This document shows positions 27,671 through 43,300 of a stretch of DNA of 64,000 bases, piece after piece. The stretch spans positions 3,602,578 through 3,666,577 of the forward strand of contig CM035360.1 of NCBI GenBank assembly GCA_020137815.1, in the 5' to 3' direction. The stretch comes from Hormiphora californensis (taxonomy: Eukaryota > Ctenophora > Tentaculata > Cydippida > Pleurobrachiidae). The notes under the pieces are model-generated. The model saw only the letters and a list, made by a program, of their open reading frames with translations, was not told the DNA's origin and did not search any database. The position numbers and the translations under genes are program-made. Positions within the stretch are counted from its first letter, which is position 1; every line of letters begins with the position of its first letter.

Positions 27671-29632
27671 TTAGTCAGTTTCGTCATCTTTTGGGCAGCC
27701 CTTTGACCACAGTGAATTATATTTTTCAGTGAAATAAGTAGAAGTTGTTTCCAAGTCTGGGACAACCTTTTTCAAAGGTTCTACGTATGAAGTTACTTTT
27801 TCCAAGTCTGGGACAACCCTTTTCAAAGGTTCTACGTATGAAGTTACTTTTTCCAAGTCTGGGACAACCTTTTTCAAAGGTTCTACGTATGAAGTTACTT
27901 TTTCCAAGTCTGGGACAACCCTTTTCAAAGGTTCTACGTATGAAGTTACAGTTTTCAAGTCTGGAATTGTGTCACAGAATCGGTTTAATCCATCTTTCAA
28001 AGGTTCCATGGAATGAGTTACACTTTCCATGTCTGGAATTGTGTCACAGAATCGGTTAACTCCATCTTTAAGACAAGAATTAGGGAACAATTTCATTGTA
28101 GCACCTGTCCCGGTCATGGCGATTCCTAGAATTACACCATAATAAGTTCCAAGTATAGAAGTTGCTCCAATCGATTGAAACCAAGCAAAAACAGATCCTG
28201 CTGCAACGTTTCCGATTGATGCGTGTGTCAGGGCAGCGAGAGTTTTAGCTACCACCCCCGCAGAGGTAAATCCCGCTCCCCAAACCATGAGGGTCGCCCC
28301 AGTGACAACCACCCCAGCGAATATCAAACATTTCGACACTGAAAGATAGATGATGGTAGATAGATAAGGACTAAAAAGATTACTTAAGTTAATTCACTTT
28401 TACTGATTCGAATCGTTTCTATTTTAAGATGTTAAGTTAAATGATGCACAACTTTAGATGTTGAAAAAAATAACCGATTCGAGTTTATGTCAAACGAATG
28501 TTTATTAATGAGACGAAAAAATAGTTATGGATTCGAAAAGTTTTTATTTTATAGACGATAATTATCTTTATATGGAAATTGGAAAGTTATGATGACTACA
28601 CAACTTGAATGGACTCAGCACTTACTATCATTTTGACTCATTGAAGTTATATTGAGTGGGGGTAAGTTATAGTATCCTGCAGGCCATTTCACTTCTCCAT
28701 TAACAAACTCAAGTTTCCACTCGGATTTAGCTATCCCATCGTCATCATCTGTACGTAAAATGTAACTTTGCGTCAATGTAAACAATTATTTAACTTGAAC
28801 CACTGTGTACTTACCGTCTCTAATTATCCCAGGTATTGGCAAAGATTTAACAACTGACAAGTCCCAACCAGTTGTTCTTATGGTACCTCCTGGACTGTCA
28901 GTTTTCAAATCTGAATGAGTTTTATTGTTTGGATATATTTTTCATGTTATTTAGCATGCAAACAAGGCAAGTTTTCCATGTTTTTTTGCTTACCGTCATA
29001 GAGTTTCCCAAGTACAGGTAACGAGTTTCCGGTTAATAGCGAGTTCTCATAACCCGTTTTTCCACCGAAGAACTCCGTATCAGTACTGAAGTTGGTCAGC
29101 ACAGTGTGTGGTTCTGAATAAGAAATGTGGTCAACAAAGCTGCATACTCAAACGAGTTTGCAAACACCCGAAGCTGTCAGTGAAATTAATTCATGAAGCA
29201 GTATTTTAATACTTACCGCCCTCAAGTGATCCAAGTGAAGGTAAGGAGTTTCCAATCGATAAAATTCCAACTCGTCCGTTGAAGGGCCATAGACCACATG
29301 TACCTTCAAAAATAAGGTACTTCATGAAATGTCCTAAATATAAACCTGAGCCAGTATACAAATACAAATACAAATACAATTATAATTTATATCCCGCTTT
29401 TGGGCCTATGCATTGTTAGTGCTAGGAGGACGCCGTTTCAATCAGTCGATTGAAGCAACGCACCCACCACTAACAAGCCTTCTAAAGCGGCTGTAACGGT
29501 AACGATCATCGATCCCTAAAGTTTCTGACTGATTAATATTTACCAATTGATTTACTTCGCACGACTGGAGCAATGAAAATTACCTTCAGTCGTGTGACTT
29601 TTGGCTTCTTCTTTTTGCTCCAAGATCGCCAT
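27671..29632 (-). CDS. ISG12/IFI6-IFI27-family protein with N-terminal and C-terminal repeats
   Basis: Six exons (29632-29584, 29303-29217, 29113-28994, 28910-28815, 28748-28626, 28338-27671) join in phase to 380 codons plus stop. All internal boundaries are phase 1. The last exon carries the family's glycine/alanine-rich hydrophobic core: FAGVVVTGATLMVWGAGFTSAGVVAKTLA, then HASIGNVAAGSVFAWFQSIGAT and a second hydrophobic span. Vertebrate members are small mitochondrial or membrane proteins that affect apoptosis and antiviral responses; the role here is unknown. Exons 2-4 repeat a GNSLPxLG-like or SLPIPG motif. The C-terminus has four or five 19-residue repeats (VVPDLEKVTSYVEPLKK). Family members are usually near 100-130 residues, so this is a much extended version. 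Confidence 0.8.
27745..28000 (-). repeat. 57-bp coding tandem repeat of the ISG12-like gene
   Basis: A 57-bp unit encoding 19 residues (VVPDLEKVTSYVEPLKK plus two variable positions) repeats four to five times, with very high DNA identity. The outer copies grade into diverged relatives (DTIPDLKTV, DTIPDMESV). An amphipathic helical repeat is likely. Confidence 0.85.
29340..29510. repeat. Probable dispersed short repeat in intron 1 of the ISG12-like gene
   Basis: A short acaaat microrepeat leads into sequence with paired motifs (gttagtgctagg...cccaccactaac). The layout looks like a small transposon, but no second copy was seen in this window. Confidence 0.25.
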
Positions 29633-32600
29633 AACAACCTCAACAACTAGTAATCAATTTAAACATGGGTCTGCTTGTGGGGGTTTCACCCCCACACACC
29701 CCTGACCGACGCTGCCGCCCCTGCAGTCCCTGGGACTGAGAAGTATGATATGGAGTGGTGTTGGAATGCGCTGCAGCCCCCTAATGCGTGCACCCTCTGA
29801 ACGAGGGAACTGGATAGGAGGGAATAACAATAACTCATATTTCGTGGTGCCGACTGCCGATACGGAAAAAGAACTTGGCAAACGCTGCTGCAGCGCGGGA
29901 TAAGAGTCTTACCCACGAGCGCCGTCCCTGGATAAGACAGCGCTTTTCAAAAAAAGAACTTGGAAAACGTTTAAAATTTAAAGACTTGAAAATCATGTCT
30001 TTTTTATTTGCTTTGGATCTTGACCCTGGCCGAATCACATGCGCTGCTTATTACGTAACGCGCGACTTTGAAAATATTACGACGCATTTGTAATTATGTT
30101 ACCGCGCGGCGCGAAGATTTTACAAAATTCAAACTGTTTTCACTCTTGCGTGCTGGTTTCTTTTTCCGTTTTTGGTTATTTTTTGGTACCGTTTCGGAGC
30201 GAGCGGTCAGGAAGATCTGTGATAGGCACAAGGAGTGTTACGCTGAAACCATGTCATTCATCCGTGAAAAGACACGATTCAGCTTATTGAGATCAACACT
30301 TGTTGCGCTTAGGGGCACCAAGAGGCAAGAGACGTGTGCTCCCAGTCAGAGTGGAAGATGTTGACTTTCGAGATACGTGAATAGAGAGAGGGAGAATGAG
30401 TGTATAGAGTGTGTTGGTTATTTATTGTTTTTACTTTTTTGGTACCCTAAATGCTTGACTGCCGACTGGTGTCTGGTATAATAGTTTTGGAATGAGAGGA
30501 GCTTATTCAAAACATGCTTTTTAGATAGTAGTGAGGGAAAATAAAACGCTTACACAGCCTAAACCCCAGTTGAAACTTGTAACGCGGGTGCCTTCAAAGT
30601 TTAGATTGAACCAATTAGCCATACCTCCTCGATGTAGTAACTTAATCCTTTACATTCTAAATATCTATCTAAATATCTTCAATGTCATAGAACTTTATCC
30701 GTCCGGCAGTTTGTTACGTAAGCTATTTCAAGCTCCGAATTTTGTTAATTTGATTGAAACCCCGTCGGAGACTACATCTTGGCCTGGATAACACACAGTA
30801 ATCTTTTTGTTTTCAGTGAAACATGAACTTAACAAGCATGCTGTAACGCACCATTTTCTATGTATGTGACCTTAATTAGCGTTTGTTCATGTAGATGTCT
30901 CGACATGATCAGTCGAACTATTTAGAAGATTGGAGATTAATCGCCTAAATTTGAAAAATGACACACTTTTCGTTACTCGTGATTTATTTTCAGGATCTGT
31001 GGCCGTGCCCTGCGGAGGGTCAGTGCTCCGACTGTACCATGGCGGGTTTACAAGAAAAACTTTAAGTTTTCGATAATTTCCTACAATGTCTTGTCGCAGA
31101 AACTTCTTGAAAATAACAAGTGAGTGGCCAGCATGCTTGATCATCATCCTTGGCGTGTTTTCTAGTCTCGCGAGCGTGCTAGAAATCACGGCATGCAGAT
31201 CACACCCTGGTAGAATTAATAATTTAGGTGCCGGCAGGCACCTCCGACCCGAAGAAAACAGCAAAAAACGAAAAAAAGAAAAAAATTTTTTTGCCCCTGC
31301 ACAAAAACCCAAAAATGCCGGCCCTATTAAGAACAAAGAAAGGTCTTTTTTGGGGGGGGGGGGGGGGGGGGGCAAAAAACATGTCAACGATTGTGGCCAC
31401 ACCGTTTGAGATATCGACTTGAAATTTTGTAGGCATGTTCTTGTAGTATTCCTTTGTGTCATGACGTTGGCGGATTTTTGAATTTTTAATTAATTAATTA
31501 ATTATAGGTAATTAAAAACGGTGCAAGGGCACCGTGCCCCTGCACATTGCGTGTTCTGTCCCTTGCACCGCGCCCTTGCACCAAATTCTATTTTCCGTTC
31601 TGCTTAAAATATCGACTTGAAACTTTGTAGGAATGTTCTTCAATCATAAAAGATGATGTTCGAAAAGTGGGAATAGTCAAAATTAATTAATTAGTTAGTT
31701 AGAGCCGTGCAAAAAATGGAATTTGGTGCAGGGGCAGGCAATGTGCAAGGGCAAATGGTGCAAGGGCAGCCCTTGCACCAATTTTATGATCGAACTGTGT
31801 CCACACCGTTTAATATTTTGACACGAAACTTTCTATGCATGTTCTAGTAGCATAACTACGAGTACTAGAAGAGCCGTATGATTAATATATCAATTAGGTA
31901 ATTAATTATAGGCAAATTAATTAAAATTTGCCCCTGCACAATTTGTGCAAATTTCCCCTGAACATGTGCCCTTGCACCATTTTGTTTGCCCATGCACATT
32001 TTTTGCAACTTTGATATTCAAACTGTGGCCACACCGTTTGAAATTTCGAAATGAAACTTTGCATGTATGTTCTAGTAGTATAACTACGAGTCATAACGGA
32101 GCCGGATTTTTGATTTTCTAATTAATTAATTAATTATAATCAATTAAAACTTTTGCCCCTGCACCAATTTGCCCCTGCACAGTTTTGGCAAATTTGATAT
32201 TCAAACTTTGAGCCTTTGTGAAAGTAATGAAAATTATTTATTTCAGGTTATGATGAACAATAAGCTATAAAAACGCCCCTTTTTGTTACACAAGCCTGTG
32301 CTTGGTATCGAAGACACCTCACACTCTGTCGCCGGGCGACCTTCGCGTGCACACGCTGGCAAGGGGTAACTTCGTAACCAAAGCCTGTGCATTGTGCATA
32401 ATGAAATGGATAAATTTTCATCCAGTTGCTGGCGATAGAACTCGATAGAGTTCGATTGATTTACCATGACAACGGAGTTGGTTACCATACTAACCAGAGA
32501 ATTCGTTGTAAAATAGTCCTTTCTTGCTATAAACTCGGCCTTTAGATAGAAAATTGATTTTATTATACTCGCACTAATGCAAGGGCATTTCACAGTTTGG

Positions 32601-32800
32601 TGCCGTTATTTTTGTCTCTATTTTTAATAGGATTTTGGGATTAGACTGAAAGTATGGGATCATTTGAGAAGTAGTGAAGATTTGAAAATGTTAGCAACTT
32701 GCCGGTTCGACAAACTAAACCCATATGATTCCAACTTCGGGTCGGACGAGGGGAAGCTTGCCTTTTGCGAACATAATAAATAACAATACCACTATCCTAG
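29633..32800. other. Intergenic region: decayed tandem repeats and a G20 run
   Basis: No gene recognised. From about 31386 to 32240 there are four diverged copies of a unit of roughly 200 bp with tgtggccacaccgtttgaga, acgaaactttgtaggcatgt-like and aattaattaatta motifs and gcccctgcacc/ggtgcaaggg runs. A run of 20 G is at 31353-31372. At 32320-32390 a motif (ggcgaccttcgcgtg...ctggcaaggggtaac) resembles 62165-62240. A diverged foldback arm lies near 32570-32660. Any upstream exon of the ANGEL gene should lie here but was not identified. Confidence 0.45.
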
Positions 32801-36473
<3,673 letters not shown>

Positions 36474-37355
36474 TTGGAGCTTTGTTTTGTAATGGACTAC
36501 TTCATTGGACCTTTTTGTTTTTAACACCGCGTGTAGATGAAAGTGTAGATGAAAATAAAACCTAACCAACCAACCAACGCCACTATAGCTTCTCCTGAGA
36601 CCTGATCTGTACTGGAAATGTATTTGTAACGTTATTTTAACTGATATTGAATAGGACGTTTCTGAAGTCTGCTGGTATTATCTAACAGTAGTGTTAATTT
36701 AATTCTTTGCTAGTTTTCCAACAAAAGACAGTGAGTTTTATCTTGGTAAAAATCAAAATTAAGAACAGAAACAGGGTCGTTTGAGATTTGTCAGTTGTTA
36801 GTGCGATCCCGGCTCACCCTCAGAGTTGCCATGACCTGACGAGTCTCCAAATGCCCAAATATGGCATAGACCGAGACGAATGAGTTGTAAGTGAAACCGC
36901 GGTTGACTGCGCGCGACATGACAGGTGTTGTGTTTTGACACAATTTCCGTTCCGCGCCGGACTGACATGGTATCCATTGCCATCTTTCACAGACCGGTGG
37001 TTTAGATTCAAAGGCTGTGATTTGGATTCACAGATTATGATTTGGATTCACAGACCGGTGATTTAGATTCAAAGGCAGTGGCTTTGGATTCACAGGCTGT
37101 GGTTTGGGCCGTGAAACTGGAAAATGATATCCCAGTGCAATATCCACCAGACAAAATATGATAACAAGTCGGTTCACGGTTTTTAAAGATTCAAACTTTT
37201 GCCAAAAACTGATACAAATCACATGCTTATAGAAAACAAAAAATCATAAAAAGACACACGGATATAGGACGTTGATAAGCTGATTCAAAACTAGGACTAT
37301 TATATTCAAGAGTCAATTTCTCCATCGCTCATGCACGATTCACTCATCTCCACGA
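36474..37355. other. Convergent intergenic region between ANGEL and ARPC1
   Basis: Holds a poly(A) signal for ANGEL (AATAAA at 36554-36559). An imperfect tandem repeat of about 42 bp (gatttggattcacagaccgg) lies at about 36990-37110. No gene was recognised. Confidence 0.5.
36554..36559 (+). terminator. Poly(A) signal AATAAA of the ANGEL gene
   Basis: AATAAA about 80 bp after the stop codon, in gaaaataaaacc. Confidence 0.5.
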
Positions 37356-40300
37356 TTAGATCTTGAGATCAGCGATAGAGCTAGCCAGAGCATCAAGATT
37401 CCAGTCCACAATCTTCCCGTCCATACCAATAGAAGAGAACTGGGAACACTTCCCAGCTGAATCGCTCTTCTTTACTCGCAGTTCAATGATAGAGTTTTGA
37501 TGGGTCGTATCCAAACTCGCATCTGCAGTAGGGAGAGGGTGAGTTAGAACAACAATGCTAGAAATTGGAGGAAATTTGATAAAATGAGGGTGATACGGCA
37601 GGAAAATAAAATCAAGGAAGAAAGATATCAACCCTCATTACTAAATAAAGTTAATATTGTACATTACCCTTTGTGTCGTCCCCTGTTCTGTCCAGAGCCT
37701 TGAAGCGTGCCATGGCACTCATACCTCCACCTGCTTTCTTCCCCTTCACGTCCAACCTAAAGAAAAGGATATAGTTTAGCTGAACATAAAAAATTTAAAA
37801 TATCTTGAATAATGGATTGAATATTGAACTCACTAACTTATGATAATAATATCCCACCCACCACCCTAGTTACCTGATTCCCTTGGATACGGACTCTCCT
37901 CCTATCACCCTAGTTAACTGATTCCCTTGGATACGGACTCTCCACCCTAGTTACCTGATTCCCTTGGATACGGACTCTCCTCCCACCCTAGTTATCTGAT
38001 TCCCTTGGATACGGACTCTCCTCCCACCCTAGTTACCTGATTCCCTTGGATACGGACTCTCCTCCCACCCTAGTTACCTGATTCCCTTGGATACGGACTC
38101 TCCTCCCACCCTAGTTACCTGATTCCCTTGGATACGGACTCTCCTCCCACCCACCACCCTAGTTACCTGATTCCCTTGGATACGGACTCCCACCCACCAC
38201 CCTAGTTACCTGATTCCCTTGGATACGGACTCTCCTCCCTAGTTACCTGATCCCCTTGGATACGGACTCTCCTCCCACCCTAGTTACCTGATTCCCTTGG
38301 ATACGGACTCTCCTCCCACCCTAGTTACCTGATTCCCTTGGATACGGACTCTCCTCCTCCCACCCTAGTTACCTGATTCCCTTGGATACGGACTCTCCTC
38401 CCACCCTAGTTATCTGATTCCCTTGGATATGGACTCTCCTCCCACCCTAGTTACCTGATTCCCTTGGATACGGACTCTCCTCCCACCCTAGTTACCTGAT
38501 TCCCTTGGATACGGACTCTCCTCCCACGATGTTGAAGAGAGATGGGAAGTTATCGTGTCCACCACAGATCACACTATCCTCACTAGCCCAGATAACAGTC
38601 AGAAGGGGAAGGGATGGAGTCAGGGAGCGGATAACCTATCAAGAGAGTAAGGGTTAGGGTACCGTGCTATTTATTGTTTAGCGTGAACCAAAAATCAAAC
38701 ATGGTACAAGTTTATTTCAAATTCTCTCGATACCTACAAAGACCTACCGTGTCATGGTTGTTCATGTGAACAATATTGATGGAAGCATCATGGGCCACCC
38801 AGGCTAGTTTATCGCCCGAGGGGGAGAACTTGACAGAGTGGACCCATCCTTGGGTGGAGAACTCGGCCAGCATGGTCGCAAACTTGCTCAATTTGGGCAT
38901 CCAGCCAGACGTTTCGGGTTTATCGTTAGTCTCTGGAGAGGGGGAGGGGAAGGTAATTAAGGGTACGCTAACCAAAAATTTTTTTCGAGTGCAGGGAAAT
39001 CTCTCACCGTAGGGTTGTAGGCCATGCCAAGGAGACCTCAAATATGCAATTTGAGCTCTCAAGTCGAATTCATATTTTTGCTACAGCTGCTTGAAAAATG
39101 AACTGAAAATAAGTTTTTGGCATCTTAAAAATACATTTGTAAAGATAGGATCATAAAAATTTGTGGATTTGAAGAGGCCAAAGATGTGAGTAGCCACAAA
39201 AAAATTTTTTGAAATCCGAGCTGATTTCCGGTCCTGAGATGGATTTCTTTTTTTCCACTTTAACGCCATATTTGGCCAAGTTCCGAAAATATGTGAAAGC
39301 TGTAAATTGGTCAAAAGTTGCGTCTAACGATTCTCTATATGGCCATAAATTTTGGGCGCGTCCTTATTTGAGATAAGCTGTACAGAGTTTTTTTTGTGAA
39401 AGCCGTCATTTCAGAAATAAATAAATTCCCTGTATCTCAAAAACGGCTGATGGTAGAGACCTGAGAGTATGCTTAAACGATTCAGAAGGTCCGATTTTGG
39501 GGGGGTCTTCTGAGAGACATTTTGCTCCTACTTCAACCGTTTTTGCTGTAATTGCGAAAAACAAAAACCCATCTTCGCCATCGTGGATTTTTTGTGATTT
39601 TGTTTTTGGTGATTATAGGGACCCATATGGACCAAATAGTGAAGGAATTAGCTTGTTACACATTTGTCCAAAGTTTCGGTCCTTTCTTAGCCAAAATTCC
39701 CTGATTACAGGATATTGGAGTTTAGCTTTAGCCCTTTTCGTAGAATTTGTTTTTCGCAATTACAGCAAAAACGGTTGAAGTAGGAGCAAAATGTCTCTCA
39801 GAAGACCCCCCCAAAATCGGACCTTCTGAATCGTTTAAGCATACTCTCAGGTCTCTACCATCAGCCGTTTTTGAGATACAGGGAATTTATTTATTTCTGA
39901 AATGACGGCTTTCACAAAAAAAACACTGTACAGCTTATCTCAAATAAGGACACGCCCAAAATTTATGGCCACTTAGATAATCGTTAGACGCAACTTTTCA
40001 CCAATTTACAGCTTTCACATGTTTTCGGAACTTTGCTAAATAGGGCGTTAAAGTGGAAAAAAAGAAATCCATCTCAGGACCGGAAATCAGCTCGGATTGC
40101 AAAAATTTTTTTTGTGGTTATTCACCTTCATGTCCTCTTCAAATCCCCAAATTTTCATGCTCCTATCTTTAAAAAAATTTTTTTGAGATGCCAAAAACGT
40201 ATTTACAGGACATTTTTTAAACAGCTGTAGCAAAAATATGAATTCGACTTAAGGGCTAAAATTGCATATTTGAGGTCTCCTTGGCATGGCCTACAACCCT

Positions 40301-43300
40301 ACGGTGAGAGATTTCCCTGCACTCGAAAAAAATTTTTGGTTAGCGTACCCTTAAGCAGGGAATTAGGTATCCAACAAGCCAAAGGGGTTACAATGTGCCC
40401 TTGGAAATTGAAGGGATTTAGGGAGATACATTGAAGCAAGGTTTTGTAACAGACCCTCCTATCTAAAAACAATACAACCTTTTAAATATTTCTACTAGTA
40501 TTATAAACTAAAGTAAAGTAACGAAACTCAATATACAGTCGGACCTCGATTTAGTGGCACCCGATTTAGTGGCACCCCGATTTAGTGGCAGGATTTTTTT
40601 CCCCCGAGGATGCCACTAAATCGGGGTCCGACTGTATCATATCTTACCCTTTAGAGCGGAGGAGAAGACCCTACATTTGAAGTCACATGACCCAATTGCC
40701 AGGATATAATTGGATGGATGCCAATCAACACACAAGATAGTTGATCGAATGGGTTTCTTGATGTGTTTACTGACCCACCTGGGAGAGAAGGGGGAGAATT
40801 AAGTCTGAATTACACCAATGACAGGTAATCCTCAAGTAAGGGGAATTGCCTCGTGTGAAGTTTCATTATAGTAGGTACTCTCCTAAACCTTGCCGGCGTT
40901 GCCAAGTTAGACTGTTATTCGTGCGCCCCGAATTTGAACAAAACAATGCCGGCGAGGATCTGTTAAGACGTGAATATTCAATATTTATCTGTCTTGATCA
41001 GACCTCCTGGAGCCCCCTGAACTGCCCCTAAACTTCAGTAGTAGTATAGTGTGCAAATATTTATAAGATGTGTGAGGTAAAGAAGACAATTGGAATGTAA
41101 ACTGTATCATGTTAACATTGTCCAGACACCTCAACAACTGCTGCAACTTCCATTCCACACTGTCCTCAATTTTCTTAGATCATCTTTTGTTTATTCTTAC
41201 AGTTGGAATAATAAACTAATTTTAGATTCTTGTTTCTCGGACACACCTGTAGTATGATTACAATGCAGGTGCAATTTCAGAACTATCTCACACTAAGGAC
41301 TACCCGACCCTCTCTCCCCGCGACGACAGAGAACACTTTCTGGTTCACATACATTGGTAGCTCGCTGGCAGAGATAGTTTGTCTGCCCGCTCTCTGTTAG
41401 AGCTGTTAACAGTACGAGTTAGAGAAAATAGAGCGAGAGAAAGATAGAGAGATAAAGAGAAAGATACAGAGATAGAGGGATGGGGAGATACAGAGGAAGA
41501 GAAAGAAATAGAGGGAGCTAGGGCCGAGGGAGAGAGAAGATAGAGGGAGGGAAATATAGAGGGAGGTAGAGAGAAGGAGATAGAGGGAGGGAGAGATAGG
41601 GATAGATAATTACAGTTTGCCTTTACTCCATGCTGAAGATACTCAATTTGCCTTGAACTATCGGCTTGTTCACGTGCTCAGTGCTGTGATATGGGGTGAT
41701 ATGTTACTGTAACCCCTTACTCAACAAGTGATATGGTCATGCCCTTATATTTCTGCAGTTCGATAACTTGTTATCAACGTTGGAACCATCTTTTTACTAA
41801 AATTTTTCCAACTTTTTTGATCAGGTTTACTATTATGGATTTTTGTGAGTCGGTTAACACTACAACAAATAACCTATGGACCAATGAGGAGTTACGAAGG
41901 GCCGTGAACAACATTCGATCAATATTCTTCTTTATCTCAATTCCCATTTCACCTTTGGGGCTTCATCCTTAATGCCCTCTGTCTCACATTCTTCCTGCGC
42001 TACCAGAAGACAGGGATCGGCAACAAACTGGTCATTGCACTAGTACATAGTCAACTGCTGGGGCTGTATGCTTAGTCCCAATTAACCTTGGTATCCCGTT
42101 GGGAGAGGGACCCCTTCTTTTCTGGAAGTTTCGTGGTTATGGTTGTCCTCTATTTGACCATGGCCTGGAAGGGACTAATAACGATAACTCTCTGGGGTGT
42201 CCGGATGTGGTCCATTTTGTTGCCACTTAGAAGTATCAGGGCCCGGGTTGTTTGGGCATGCCTGGCAGGGGCGATAATCCTCACTAACGTGGTTATCGCC
42301 AACAGCATGGCGTTTCCTGTACTACCCGTATATGCAGGGACTATTTTGTGGCATAGTGGACGATGCAGACCTCGAATCAATTAACGAAAAAGTTGAGCAG
42401 AATTGCTATCAGAGTGCCACGGTGTTTATTTCAATACCTACTATCATTGGTATAACGCTCATCGCGATACGAAGACTAAAACAAAATGTGCCTTCCAACG
42501 GGTCGATCAGTGACGTTAAACAAAAAGCAATCAAAACCGTTTTATGTCTGTTAATCATCCAACTGTTTACAATGCTACCCCAGCCCTTTCTAGCCCTATA
42601 CTTCTACATGATAAGGAGCAGAAACGAGGATAGACTTGTGGAGGAGGATTACAGCATGCAAGTGATGGGGTTCTTGTACGCCCTCAATCTAACGAATACA
42701 GCTACTGCTGATGCGCTCGTGTACTTGAAACGAAATGAAGCTCTGGACACGTGGGTAAAAACCCTTGGGAAGCGTGGGGTAGCAGTGAGATCGGCTGCAA
42801 AGACTCAAAGTGCACGAGTTAAGACATGATATATTATATTTACTTATTCACTTAGCAATTTAAATTTGGTTGATGTTATTATTATATTATGTCAGCGATG
42901 AATTTGTATGTTATGTGTTACTGCGGGGAGGGAGCGACAGAGAGATGGGACATGCAACTAAAAACAAACAGTCCTACCATCATGGCATCATATATATGTG
43001 TGGCTTATGCAGGATTAGCAATGTAAAAACGTGCTCTTTACTTGTTCTCAGTTGTTCTCTGCTCTCTCCCCTGGCGATATTACGGTAAGATTCTTACCAC
43101 GGTACCTTGCTCTCTCCTAGTTAAAGTAACGATCTTACCACGGTACCCTGCTCTCCCCTATAGTAGAGTCGATAACTACATCGACCTCTCCCAATTGTTC
43201 CAGTTTTTGTCACATCTGTTTGGAGCCTCGACACGACCTCTAAACAGGTGTTACTTTTTCACAAACTGTTTTCATCTTGGTGTAATCAGCAGTTGAAATG

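Noticed and set aside
30531-30791. 87-residue frame on the plus strand
   Set aside because: AT-rich, no splice context, no recognisable domain.
41835-42829. Functional GPCR gene
   Set aside because: Two frame breaks and an internal stop; treated as a pseudogene pending read-level checking.
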